Assembly: GCF_000745975.1 (NCBI RefSeq)
Contig: NZ_JQKJ01000015.1
Span: forward strand, 1 to 64,000
Reading direction: 5' to 3'
Origin: Desulfobacter vibrioformis DSM 8776
GTDB taxonomy: Bacteria; Desulfobacterota; Desulfobacteria; Desulfobacterales; Desulfobacteraceae
Length of the DNA: 64,000 nucleotides
Under the pieces are notes generated by a model. That model saw only the letters and a list, made by a program, of their open reading frames with translations. It was not told the origin of the DNA and ran no database searches. Shown here piece after piece: positions 51,854-60,816 of this stretch. Position numbers and translations under genes: made by a program. Each line of letters begins with the position of its first letter. The first letter of the stretch is position 1.

Positions 51854-53722
51854 TTAAAAGAACATGGTCACTTCATATTCATTGAATGATTTTTCAATCT
51901 CCACATTGGAAAAACCGCTGCTGGCCAGCCGGATCATTTTTTTGTTCTCTTTTAGAATATATGCTGTAAATCCCTGGAGGCCTCTTTCCCTGGCATATTC
52001 CATCATCCGCTTCTGCAATGCGCCTCCCAACCCCACGCTCTGGTATTCAGGCAGGATCATATAGGCCACTTCCGCCAGATTGGTGGACGGGTCAAGATAG
52101 TAGCAGGCACTGCCCACAATATGGTTTTTCCCCCGGTCTCCTGCAATGGCCATAAATGACATCTCATTTTCATAATCCACATTGCACAGATGTTCGGCCG
52201 CTGATACGGAAAGAGATTTCAGTTGGGAGAAAAACCGGGTATAGATATCTTCTTTCGACATATCGTAAAAAACTTCCTGCAATCCTTTGACATCACTGGC
52301 CTTGGATGGGCGTATCAGAACGTTTGTGCCGTTTTTCAAGGTGACTTCCCGCTCCTCCTCAGCCGGATAAGCCACACGGCTTTTCAGGGTTTGGCCCTCC
52401 CGCACATATCCCAATTCTTTGGCCTCGTCCAGAAGCGGTTCACGGAAATTGGGGTGGGCAATCTCAATCAGGGAGAGGGTTCGCTCGCGGATGCTCTTGC
52501 CGAACAGATAAGCAATCCCGTACTCCGTAACCACATAATGGACGTCAGACCTTGGAATGCTTACGCCCTCGCCTTCCCTGAGCAGGGAGAGGATCCGGGA
52601 TTCGCTGCCGTCTTCGGTTGTCGAAGACAGGCAGATGATAGGTTTGCCTCCGGGAGAGTTGGCAGCCCCCTTTAAAAATTCCGACTGGGTCGAAACCCCG
52701 CCATAGAATTCGCCTTTAAACTGGTCCGTGCAGACCTGGCCTGTCAGGTCAACGGCAAATGCCTGTGAAACCGAGATGAACTTTGGAATAGCCGAAAGAA
52801 CTGCAGGGCTGCAGACATAATCAATGGGATGAAAGGAAAACATGGGGTTGCGGTCGATAAGACTATACAGCCGTCTGGTGCCCATGCAGTAACTGCATAC
52901 GATCTTTTCCCGGTGAACCGTTTTTGCCTTCCCCGTGACAACACCTTTTTCAATCAGGTCCACAATGGGTTCGGTGATGACATCCGAGTGGAATCCCAGA
53001 TCTTTTCTGTTTGTCAGATACTTGAGCATCTCGTTGGTGATCCGGCCTAAGCCCACCTGGAGGGTAGAGCCGTCATCAATAATCCGGGCGACATACCTGG
53101 CTATCTGCTCACCGACCTCATCCGCCGGCGGGTGGATGTATTCGATCACCGGTGTCTCAACCATGACCATGTGATCGATCTGGTCAATATGAATGTGGCT
53201 GTCCCCGAATGTGTTCGGCATATTGGGATTGATCTCGGCAATAACGGTCCCGGCCTTATTAACAGCAGCCTTTGCAATATCAACGGAAACGCCCAGGCTT
53301 ACAAATCCGTGTTCATCCGGCAGGGATGTCTGGATCAGGGCAACATCCACACACATGCCTCCGCTGTTGATCATATGGGGGACCTGACTGATGCAAACCG
53401 GTACATAGTCGGCCTGGCCCTGTTTGATGGCTTCCCGCATATCGGTGCCCACAAAAAAGACCCGGTGCCGGAACCGGGTGCTGAAATCCCCCTCTTTTTT
53501 ACCCACAGCGCCGTCTGTAAGGAAATGAAAGAGCTCTACATCGAACAGATTGCCTTCCAACGTTTCCAGGACTTGAATCAACGCCCTGGGAGTGGCGCAT
53601 ACAGACCCCACAAAAATGTGGTCTCCAGGCTTGATTTTGGACAACGCTATTTCCGGCGTTGTCAGCCGTTTTTCAAATGGCTTTCCCAGTTTTTTCTGAT
53701 CGGTTTCCTGATTGTGTGTCAT
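51854..53722 (-). CDS. Acetyl-CoA hydrolase/transferase with C-terminal GNAT domain
   Basis: About 622 residues. Residues 1-430 are a class I CoA-transferase/acetyl-CoA hydrolase fold (IKPGDHIFVGSVCATPRALI, GLGRITNEMLKYL, EFYGGVSTQSEFLKGAANSPGGKPIICL). The C-terminal ~170 residues are a GNAT acetyltransferase (VLIRPSKASDVKGLQEVFYDM, AYMILPEYQSVGLGGALQKR). In relatives the catalytic glutamate lies in an HSE/HTE motif; here it reads FHSDVITEP. ATG 53722 (MTHNQETD) has GAAGAGG upstream; the frame to 53881 runs into repeat DNA. Transfers CoA between short-chain acids, with the GNAT part perhaps regulating by acetylation. Single-gene unit. Confidence 0.9.
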   Translation of the reverse strand: MTHNQETDQKKLGKPFEKRLTTPEIALSKIKPGDHIFVGSVCATPRALIQVLETLEGNLFDVELFHFLTDGAVGKKEGDFSTRFRHRVFFVGTDMREAIKQGQADYVPVCISQVPHMINSGGMCVDVALIQTSLPDEHGFVSLGVSVDIAKAAVNKAGTVIAEINPNMPNTFGDSHIHIDQIDHMVMVETPVIEYIHPPADEVGEQIARYVARIIDDGSTLQVGLGRITNEMLKYLTNRKDLGFHSDVITEPIVDLIEKGVVTGKAKTVHREKIVCSYCMGTRRLYSLIDRNPMFSFHPIDYVCSPAVLSAIPKFISVSQAFAVDLTGQVCTDQFKGEFYGGVSTQSEFLKGAANSPGGKPIICLSSTTEDGSESRILSLLREGEGVSIPRSDVHYVVTEYGIAYLFGKSIRERTLSLIEIAHPNFREPLLDEAKELGYVREGQTLKSRVAYPAEEEREVTLKNGTNVLIRPSKASDVKGLQEVFYDMSKEDIYTRFFSQLKSLSVSAAEHLCNVDYENEMSFMAIAGDRGKNHIVGSACYYLDPSTNLAEVAYMILPEYQSVGLGGALQKRMMEYARERGLQGFTAYILKENKKMIRLASSGFSNVEIEKSFNEYEVTMFF

Positions 53723-53881
53723 GGCAGCCTCTTCATTTTTAATGGATTGTTTTAAAGATGAACACCGGGTTGTTTGGAGAAGAAAAGCAGCGTACTTTGT
53801 ACAGAGTATTCCTGCTGTTTTTATCATCACGAATATTTTATTAAAAAACATTTGTCCGCCAGTACTTTTTTTATAACCCAC

Positions 53882-54000
53882 ATGGGCCGCAAGCCCACAA
53901 CGAACAATGAAACTAAAAACACCGACAATGCGGGGCTAAAATAAGCGCCCCAGGCGCTTCGCCCTCTTGTTTCCTGTATCTTGTTTCTAGTTTCTTATAA
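53882..54000. repeat. Dispersed repeat B, copy 2
   Basis: Second copy of the ~120-bp element at 1886-2005, same orientation, with landmarks ATGGGCCGCAAGCCCACAAC at the start and CTAGTTTCTTATAA at the end. It lies upstream of the acetyl-CoA hydrolase gene. Confidence 0.85.
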
Positions 54001-54185
54001 ACAGCCCATGGCTGTTATATGAAAGTCTGTGTAACCTGTACAGACCTTTATGATTAAGTTTATGCGGACACCCGTGGGGGGCCTGGGTAATCGGCACCAG
54101 GGAGTCCCTCCCACCAAAACATGAAGGAGATACTCAGATGCTGGAATGTGCTGAAATTTCAGGCTAAAACCAGTTAAACTCCGGA
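54000..54185. other. Intergenic region with hairpin AACAGCC/GGCTGTT
   Basis: AACAGCC (54000-54006) and GGCTGTT (54010-54016) form a small perfect hairpin immediately after repeat B. CAGCCCATGGC..TATATGAAA from this region recurs near 58688. A further GC-rich segment (54062-54110, GGGGGGCCTGGG and GGGAGTCCCTCCC words) could fold. No gene seen between the two divergent/convergent units. Confidence 0.5.
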
Positions 54186-55121
54186 TTAAAGTATTCCCAC
54201 ATCCATAGCGGTGGCCTTCAGGGATTCTGCCGCCTTTTGAAATCCGTCAATCTCCTCTCTATTAAGATTAGGTACAGGGGATTTTTCCACACCTCTGCGT
54301 CCGACAATTACAGGAAGACTTAATGTCAAACCATTAACACCTGCATAACCCTGAACTTTCGTTGAAACAGTAAGGATGCTCTTTTCATCCCGTAAGATAG
54401 CCGTCAGTATTCTGAGCACAGTTTGTGCAATTCCATAAAAAGTGGCGCCTTTTCTTTTAATGACCTCTTTTCCGGCAGAGAGTACGTCCTCAAATACCCG
54501 CTTCTTTTCATCAGGCCCAAACGTTATATTTGATTGTTCAGCAAAATCATCAAGATGCAAGGTCCCTATCTGTGCATGACTCCATACGGGGATTGATCCC
54601 GCCCCATGTTCACCGATGATATAGGTATGAACATTTCGAGGATCAACATTAATCCTCTTAGAAATGAGGTGACGAAACCTGCTTGTATCCAGTAATGTAC
54701 CGGACCCTATTATCTGCCTTGGCTCAAGGCTTGAATGTTTAGTTAAATACAAGGTCAGTAGATCAACGGGATTAGATACTATAATAAAAATTGCATTCGG
54801 ATTTGATTGGGTCAGTCCTTCTGACAGGTCTTTTATCACAGCAAGATTTCGCTTAATAAGATCAGTTCGCTGTTCATCGGGCTTCCGCTTTGTCCCTGCT
54901 GTAATAACAACAACGTCCATACTGCTGCAGATATGGGGTTCACCGGCTAAAATCTCAACAGGTGGGATAAAGGAGGCACAATGCTGAAGGTCCATGGCCT
55001 CTCCAATCGCCTTCTCTGAAAATTTATCAACGAGTACAAGCTGTTCTGCAATTCCTGAAACAGCAATTGAATATGCGATTGTGGCTCCAACTGATCCCAG
55101 ACCGACAATACCGATTTTCAT
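54186..55121 (-). CDS. NAD-dependent lactate/malate dehydrogenase, malate-type by key residue
   Basis: A 311-residue LDH/MDH-family enzyme. Rossmann GLGSVGATIA (7-16) with D32 for NAD, substrate arginines R85 and R148, and catalytic H172 in IIGEHGAGSIP. The residue that is glutamine in lactate dehydrogenases (NQKP) is arginine here (R79 in GTKRKPDEQR), which in this superfamily selects oxaloacetate/malate. The overall sequence is closer to the LDH-like subgroup, so automatic annotation may say lactate dehydrogenase. ATG 55121 has GGAGG six bases upstream; the longer frame reads into the broken glucosyltransferase gene upstream. Confidence 0.88.
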   Translation of the reverse strand: MKIGIVGLGSVGATIAYSIAVSGIAEQLVLVDKFSEKAIGEAMDLQHCASFIPPVEILAGEPHICSSMDVVVITAGTKRKPDEQRTDLIKRNLAVIKDLSEGLTQSNPNAIFIIVSNPVDLLTLYLTKHSSLEPRQIIGSGTLLDTSRFRHLISKRINVDPRNVHTYIIGEHGAGSIPVWSHAQIGTLHLDDFAEQSNITFGPDEKKRVFEDVLSAGKEVIKRKGATFYGIAQTVLRILTAILRDEKSILTVSTKVQGYAGVNGLTLSLPVIVGRRGVEKSPVPNLNREEIDGFQKAAESLKATAMDVGIL

Positions 55122-55144
55122 GATATTCCTCCCATTTTCCCTTT

Positions 55145-56290
55145 TCATTTTTTTCCCAATTTTTGCAACGGATCCAGACAATCCGGGTGGCTTAACAATG
55201 CCAAGGTTTCTACCGGCTTCAACCATGACTCCAATTGCTGCAAGTTGTCAGCGTGATGTAATTTCCATTCGGCAATTATGCTGGATTCATGAAAGTTCAG
55301 TTCCTCATCTTTCGTATCACGTAGCTGAGATATGTGCCATTTAAATAATTGTGGGTTGTTAACAAGCCTGCTTAGGGTGTGCATTTTTAGTGGTTGTGGC
55401 ATTTCAGTAAATTTTTGCTTTAATTCAACCAGAATTTGAACAGGGTCTTTTTCTTCAGGTGCACGCAGCAATCCGATCTTTTTAATCAAATTTGTGCGTC
55501 TCGCCCCCCCCCACTCAGCCATGACAGGGGAATCGATAAGATCAACCCAGCCGAAATCGGTAACAACCAGTAAAAGAGTTCTTTGCTGAGCCGCCATCTT
55601 TACCTCTTAATATAGAAAAAACTACGCCAAATTGGGAGACCATCAGAATCGGGGCATATAAACCTGACATCACCATTTCCAACAAGGCACTGAGGGTTAA
55701 CAGAATCGGCCCGCCAAATCGTAAATACCTGGGAATGTTAATCATGGCAGCAAACCAGCCAAAAGCTTTCGGCGCAAGCACAATTGCCATTGAGACGACA
55801 AATAAACTTAAGGCCCGTTCTGAATCAAATACCGGCCAGGTGGGAAACAGGGATGGATTGGCAAAATATTCCGGACGTACAAAAGTCGCCTGAATGGCAA
55901 TCCAAGCCCCACAATAATCAACGATAACCAGAAAACTGCGCTCAGGTATGACATTAACCCGCAAAAAAGATGCAAGCGGGTTGGCAGCACAAAACCTTTT
56001 GCAAATATAAAACGTGAATGTTGCAAATTGCCCTGACACCACCTGCGATCGCGAATAAGAATATCAATGAGCGAGGGTGGCGCTTCTTCAAATGAAGCCT
56101 GAATATCGGTATCAAAGCGCACCCCCCAACCGGCACGACAAAGCATGGCGGCTTCAATAAAGTCGTGACTTAAAACATGGCCGCCAAAAGGCGGTTTACC
56201 GGACAGAATCGGAAGGTGACAGGATTCTGCAAACGCTTGTGTGCGAATAATTGCATTGTGCCCCCAGAAATTTGATGACATACCAACCCA
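55145..56290 (-). pseudogene. Glucans biosynthesis glucosyltransferase H (OpgH/MdoH), truncated and frameshifted
   Basis: Three successive minus-strand frames together cover the C-terminal part of OpgH: (56290-55990) [38 protein letters not shown] and RDRRWCQGNLQHSRF; (about 55990-55600) ATFVRPEYFANPSLFPTWP plus membrane helices; (55597-55145) the C-terminal cytoplasmic tail LVNNPQLFKWHISQL and LLSHPDCLDPLQKL. The N-terminal half, with the start of the catalytic domain, is missing, and at least two frameshifts separate the pieces. It ends where a kinase remnant on the opposite strand begins. Confidence 0.85.
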
Positions 56291-56296
56291 TGCAGA

Positions 56297-56888
56297 CTTC
56301 GAGCCTTTTTTTACCACAAAGGGTGCGGGCCGGGGCACAGGTCTCGGGCTGTCAACGGTCTATGGCATCGTCAAACAGAACCAGGGGTTTATTCATGCGT
56401 ACAGTGAGCCTGGCAAAGGTACATCCTTCCGGATTTACCTGCCTTGCCATAAGGGTTCCGCCGTTGATTTGCCGGACAAGGAAGCAGTAAACATAATGGC
56501 CGGTCATGGAGAAACCATCCTGGTTGTCGAGGATGAAACCGGAATTTTGAAAATGACTCAAATCATGCTCGAAAAGATAGGTTATACCGTACTGACCGCC
56601 CGCGCAGCAGGTGAAGCCATGTAACTGGCAAAAGTCCATACCGGCGAAATTCAGCTTTTGATCACCGATGTTGTCATGCCGGAAATGAACGGACGGGAAC
56701 TGGCAGACCCGATGATATTGAGTGAACCGAATCTTAATCTGTTGTTCATGTCCGGTTACACCTCTGATGTGATCACCCGGAGGGGTGTGTTGGACAAGGG
56801 CGTGGGCTTCATTCAGAAGCCGTTTTCCATGAAAGAGCTTGCCATAAAGGTATATGAGGCTCTGGGAAAAGCTTCAGATACCGTTTAA
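56297..56888 (+). pseudogene. Hybrid histidine kinase 3' remnant (ATPase end + receiver) with in-frame stop
   Basis: [20 protein letters not shown] begins abruptly at about 56297: the end of an HATPase domain, then a receiver ([18 protein letters not shown]). A TAA at 56622-56624 interrupts the receiver after GEAM; the same frame continues LAKVHTGEIQLLITDVVMPE (phospho-acceptor aspartate), LLFMSGYTSD and FIQKPFS to 56888. Sensor, HisKA and most of the ATPase are lost at the junction with the mdoH remnant. Non-functional. Confidence 0.88.
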
Positions 56889-57090
56889 AGTTCAATATCG
56901 CCTGTTTTCCGGCGGGCTGAACAGTTAATCTTTTACACTCTGTAAAGAAAAATGACAGATTTTTATTGTTTACCAAAATATAATATTCTGAAAATATTAC
57001 TTATTTAATACGGCATGCCATTTGCGCGCTTCTTTAAGGGTCAAAAGAACAGGGTTGCGACCGGTTAATGATGTAAAAGGAAAGTAAACA

Positions 57091-58659
57091 ATGAAGTCGA
57101 AGACTTCTTCAAATGAAGAATCCGGTGGTCGGGAACGATTGCTCATGGCGGAACAGGAGGAGCTTGGGCTGACCGGCGGGATTACAAATGCTGTTCCGGT
57201 GGGGATCTGTCTGACCCGGGACCACGTGATCTGTTTTGCCAATACCTCTTTAATAAAAATGACCGGATATTCAGCTGTTGAGTTGAGAGATCAGGATTTG
57301 TCCCTTTTTTTTTCGGGGGAAAATAGCATTGAACGTTCCGGCAACCAAAGGAATGACTCGGGAAGCCAGGGCTTCTTCCGTTCCCAGGACCGATGGATCT
57401 GCAAAGACGGAAGTATCCTGTATTGTTCGGTCCGGTGCTGTCCGGTAGATGAACGTCCCGGGGAACAGATATGGGTCATTGCCGATATCTCGGAACGAAT
57501 TCGTCTGGAAGCCCAGCGCCATGAACTTGAACAACAGCTGCTTAAGGCCCAGAAAATGGAAGCATTGGGTATTCTTGCCGGAGGCATTGCCCATGATTTT
57601 AATAATATCCTTTCTCCCATCATGGGGTATGCCCAGCTATTGCTCATAGATACCAGGGATCAAACACAGAAAAGATATATTTCAGGCATTCTCAAGGCTG
57701 CAGAGAGATCCAGGGATATTATTGCCCAGATTTTATCTTTTAGCCGTCGTCAAGAAGAGGCCGCACGCCCCATTCGGATTCAGCCCATTGCCAAGGAAAT
57801 TGTCAAACTGCTGACTGGTATCATTCCGGCGACCATTCGAGTTCAAATTCATACAGATCCGAAGTGTGGACGTGTCCTGGCAGATCCCAGCCAGATCTAT
57901 CAGATGATCATGAACCTATGTACAAATGCATACCAGGCTATGGCTGAAAAGGGAGGTACCCTGACGGTCCGGGTCAGCCATCTAAAGGCTGGAGACGGGA
58001 TCGGGTTGAGTCCAATTCCCCATGTGGCGATCATCGTTTCAGACACCGGACCTGGTATGGCAGAAAAGGTGAAAAAACATATCTTTAAACCGTATTATAC
58101 TACCAAACCCCCGGATATCGGTACGGGACTAGGGCTTGCTATGGTCCACAGCATTGTGCAGCAAATTGGCGGCATCATCCGCGTCAATTCCAGTCCTGGT
58201 TGTGGAGCAAAGTTCAGTATATTCTTGCCTGAACTTGAGAAGAAAAAAGAGCAAAACCAGGAAAAATCCCTGGATTTCACAAAAGGAATCCGAGGGACCG
58301 GTCATATCCTTCTTGTGGATGACGAACCTGAAGTGAGCGAAATCATAGAGGCGATGCTGATTTACCTGGGATATGAAGTTACAGCAGTTGACAGCAGTAC
58401 CCAGGCAATTAAATTATTTGAACACTCCCCCCAGAAATTTGATGTGGTGATTACAGATCAAACCATGCCGGATATCACCGGGATTCAGCTGGCATCTTCC
58501 ATCAAGAGCTTAAGGCTTGATATTCCGGTTGTGCTCCACACAGGTTATTCCAATGTCCTGCCGACACCGGATAATAACCTTATTGACGCCATTTTGCCTA
58601 AACCTGTTGACGTAAAAAAACTTGGCCGCATTCTTTCAGCAGCGCTTCAATGTCATTAA
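57091..58659 (+). CDS. PAS sensor histidine kinase with C-terminal receiver
   Basis: A 522-residue soluble hybrid kinase: PAS (about 27-140; AVPVGICLTRDHVICFANTS, VIADISERIRLEAQ), HisKA with histidine in GGIAHDFNNILSPIM, HATPase (NLCTNAYQAM, DTGPGMAEKV, GTGLGLAMVHSI), and receiver (HILLVDDEPEVSE, D in VVITDQTMPD, LHTGYS, K in LPKPVD). It is an orphan: no receiver-output partner is adjacent. It lies 200 bp after the kinase remnant, and their similar architecture suggests an earlier tandem of such kinases. Start ATG 57091 has GGAAAG upstream. Confidence 0.92.
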   Translation: MKSKTSSNEESGGRERLLMAEQEELGLTGGITNAVPVGICLTRDHVICFANTSLIKMTGYSAVELRDQDLSLFFSGENSIERSGNQRNDSGSQGFFRSQDRWICKDGSILYCSVRCCPVDERPGEQIWVIADISERIRLEAQRHELEQQLLKAQKMEALGILAGGIAHDFNNILSPIMGYAQLLLIDTRDQTQKRYISGILKAAERSRDIIAQILSFSRRQEEAARPIRIQPIAKEIVKLLTGIIPATIRVQIHTDPKCGRVLADPSQIYQMIMNLCTNAYQAMAEKGGTLTVRVSHLKAGDGIGLSPIPHVAIIVSDTGPGMAEKVKKHIFKPYYTTKPPDIGTGLGLAMVHSIVQQIGGIIRVNSSPGCGAKFSIFLPELEKKKEQNQEKSLDFTKGIRGTGHILLVDDEPEVSEIIEAMLIYLGYEVTAVDSSTQAIKLFEHSPQKFDVVITDQTMPDITGIQLASSIKSLRLDIPVVLHTGYSNVLPTPDNNLIDAILPKPVDVKKLGRILSAALQCH

Positions 58660-58756
58660 CTTTTTAGGTGTTGATAGACCCGGTCAGCCCATGGCGGGTA
58701 TATGAAAACCGCTGCCAGACACCTTCGCGGTCCGACAGCAGTCGATTTTAATCATT

Positions 58757-60457
58757 TCAGGAAAGAACAAATTTTTTATAAGGCCAGCATACCACACCGC
58801 CGTCCATGAATTTTACGTTTTTATATCCAGCACCTGCCAGAATACGCTCGGCTTCATAGCCGCGCAAGGAGATCTTGCAAAACGCGATAATCTCCTTGTC
58901 CTTTGGCAGTTCGGAAAGGCTGCTTCTCAGTTTACCCAAGGGGATCACTTTGACCCTGGGGTCTTCAATGCGCATCTGCTCATACTCCTGGGGGGAACGC
59001 GCATCAAGGAAAATAAAATCATCGCCGTTATCTATTTTGGCTTTGACTTCCACAGGAGACAGGGAATTTCCCCGGTTGTAAAGTTTGTTTTCAGCAATAT
59101 TGGCAGCCGTGATGATATTGTCCATGGCAGGGGAAAAGGGCGGGGCATAGGCCAGGTCATACTGGGCGATGTCCGTCACCTTTGATCCGGACGAAATATT
59201 TGACACGGCGATTTCCATGCGTTTGGCCACATCGCCGGGTCCCACGATCTGGGCGCCTAAAAGCGCGTGGGTGGCCTTATCCACCACCAGTTTAATGATG
59301 ATCAGTTTGGCCTCATCAAGGAAGTGGGGTTTGTCAGGAAAGGGGCTTAAAACGGTGATGCAGTCGTATCCCATTTCCCTGGCCTGTTTTTCAGTCAGGC
59401 CTGTTCTGGTCACATTGATATTGAAAACCCGGCAGATGACCGTACCGCAAATGCCCTTGAATTCGGAAGTGATGCCACAGATATTATCGCCAATGATTCT
59501 GCCGTGTTTGTTGGCCGTGGAGCCCATGGGTGCAAAAACGGGTTTTCCTGTGACTAGGGAAACGTTTTCAACACAGTCCCCACCTGCATATATATTGGGA
59601 TCTGAGGTCCGCATGGAGGCATCCACCCGGATGGCACCGGTTTCACCGATCTCAAGGCCGGCTTGTTTTGCAAGCTGGGTATTGGGATTCACACCCACGG
59701 CGACCAGCACCAGATCTGCGGGATATTCCCCCTTGTCCGTGACAACGGATGTTACGGCCGAAAGGTCATTGCCTTTGATTTCCCGGACCGTTTCCAGGGT
59801 TTTGAGCACAACGCCGTTACGTTTAAGTTCATTGTGCAGATGAAACACCATTTCATGGTCAAAAAGATTACCCATGGCCTGATCTAGCATCTCGATCATG
59901 GTAATGTTCATTCCCCTGGCCCTCAAAGATTCTGTGACCTCAAGGCCGATGAGCCCGGCACCAACAATCACGGCATTCTTTCCTTCCAGGGGGCCGTTTT
60001 CATTTCTGATGCCTCGTGCATCCTCAACGGTCTGAAGAAAATGCACACCAGTCAGATCAATGCCGGGAAACGGCGGTTTTTTAGATTGACTTCCCACGGA
60101 AAGGACAAGGGTATCGTACTCATATTCAATGGACTTGCCTGTTGAAAGATCAACGGCTTTCACAATTTTATTTTCACGGTCAATGGATTCTGCCAGGGTA
60201 TGGTTTTTTACTTCAATATCCTTAACCATCTTAAAAAAGTTGGGATCCCTGACCACGCCTGTGGGTGTGGCCATCAGTTCACTATCATTTTGTACCTGCC
60301 CGGAGATATAGTAGGGCAGGCCGCATCCTGCATAGGAGATCAGTTCCCCTTTTTCCAGAATGGTTACTTGGGTATCTGGGTCAAGTCGTTTAATCCGGGA
60401 CGCAGCTTTAGGACCACAGGCCACGCCGCCGATGATCAGTACTTTTTTTTTCTCCAT
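58757..60457 (-). CDS. CoA-disulfide reductase / NADH oxidase-like flavoprotein with C-terminal rhodanese domain
   Basis: A 566-residue FAD/NAD(P) pyridine-nucleotide-disulfide oxidoreductase. N-terminal FAD site VLIIGGVACGPKAASRIKRL, redox-active C45 in SYAGCGLPYY (single-cysteine CoADR/NADH-peroxidase class), NAD site VIVGAGLIGLEVTE, IYAGGDCVE, dimerisation domain (AYAPPFSPAMDNI), then a rhodanese domain from about 465 with catalytic cysteine in AFCKISLRGYEA. CoADR-rhodanese fusions reduce CoA disulfides or polysulfide/CoA-persulfide and are common in sulfur metabolism. The gene ends the minus-strand run and is preceded by a 350-bp spacer with two TAACGTTA palindromes. Confidence 0.92.
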   Translation of the reverse strand: MEKKKVLIIGGVACGPKAASRIKRLDPDTQVTILEKGELISYAGCGLPYYISGQVQNDSELMATPTGVVRDPNFFKMVKDIEVKNHTLAESIDRENKIVKAVDLSTGKSIEYEYDTLVLSVGSQSKKPPFPGIDLTGVHFLQTVEDARGIRNENGPLEGKNAVIVGAGLIGLEVTESLRARGMNITMIEMLDQAMGNLFDHEMVFHLHNELKRNGVVLKTLETVREIKGNDLSAVTSVVTDKGEYPADLVLVAVGVNPNTQLAKQAGLEIGETGAIRVDASMRTSDPNIYAGGDCVENVSLVTGKPVFAPMGSTANKHGRIIGDNICGITSEFKGICGTVICRVFNINVTRTGLTEKQAREMGYDCITVLSPFPDKPHFLDEAKLIIIKLVVDKATHALLGAQIVGPGDVAKRMEIAVSNISSGSKVTDIAQYDLAYAPPFSPAMDNIITAANIAENKLYNRGNSLSPVEVKAKIDNGDDFIFLDARSPQEYEQMRIEDPRVKVIPLGKLRSSLSELPKDKEIIAFCKISLRGYEAERILAGAGYKNVKFMDGGVVCWPYKKFVLS

Positions 60458-60652
60458 TTAAACTCCTTTGACTGGGTATGTCATTTTACATGCGTAATGC
60501 AGTATTCAAATCATTAAATTGATGTTCTATATCATAGTCTGTGCCGGGGTATGATATTTTTTAAATTAAAACAGGACATAGGGATATCCATTTGAAATCA
60601 TGAAATAAAAAAATATATATTAATTGGGGAAAAGAATAATCTGTATGAACAA

Positions 60653-60682
60653 GTAACGTTACAAAAACAGACATAACGTTAT
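60653..60682. promoter_or_regulatory. Two AACGTT palindromes 20 bp apart (possible operator)
   Basis: GTAACGTTAC (60653-60662) and ATAACGTTAT (60673-60682) are perfect 10-bp palindromes sharing TAACGTTA, centres 20 bp apart. They lie about 200 bp upstream of the flavoprotein gene and downstream of fusA. Dimeric regulator binding is plausible; the distance from the start codon is long. Confidence 0.5.
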
Positions 60683-60696
60683 TAGGTGGCACCCAA

Positions 60697-60816
60697 TGTC
60701 ATAAAGTTAAGATACGTTCAGATTAAAACCACGAAGTTCACGAAGAACACGAAGTTTAGTACTTTAATATCTTCTATCTTCGTGAACTTCGTGTTCTTCG
60801 TGGTAAAATACTCAAT
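60697..60816. repeat. Dispersed repeat A, copy 2
   Basis: AATGTCATAAAGTTAAGA followed by ACCACGAAG/TTCACGAAG/AACACGAAG, a loop with TTTAGTACTTTAATATCTTC, and the returning arm of three units ending TTCTTCGTGGTAAAAT. It begins directly after the fusA stop on the minus strand and can form a stem of about 27 bp; likely terminates or stabilises the fusA transcript. Confidence 0.88.

Noticed and set aside
60690-60710. Sigma-54 promoter at TGGCACCCAATGTC
   Set aside because: TGGCAC is present but TTGC is missing at the -12 position.
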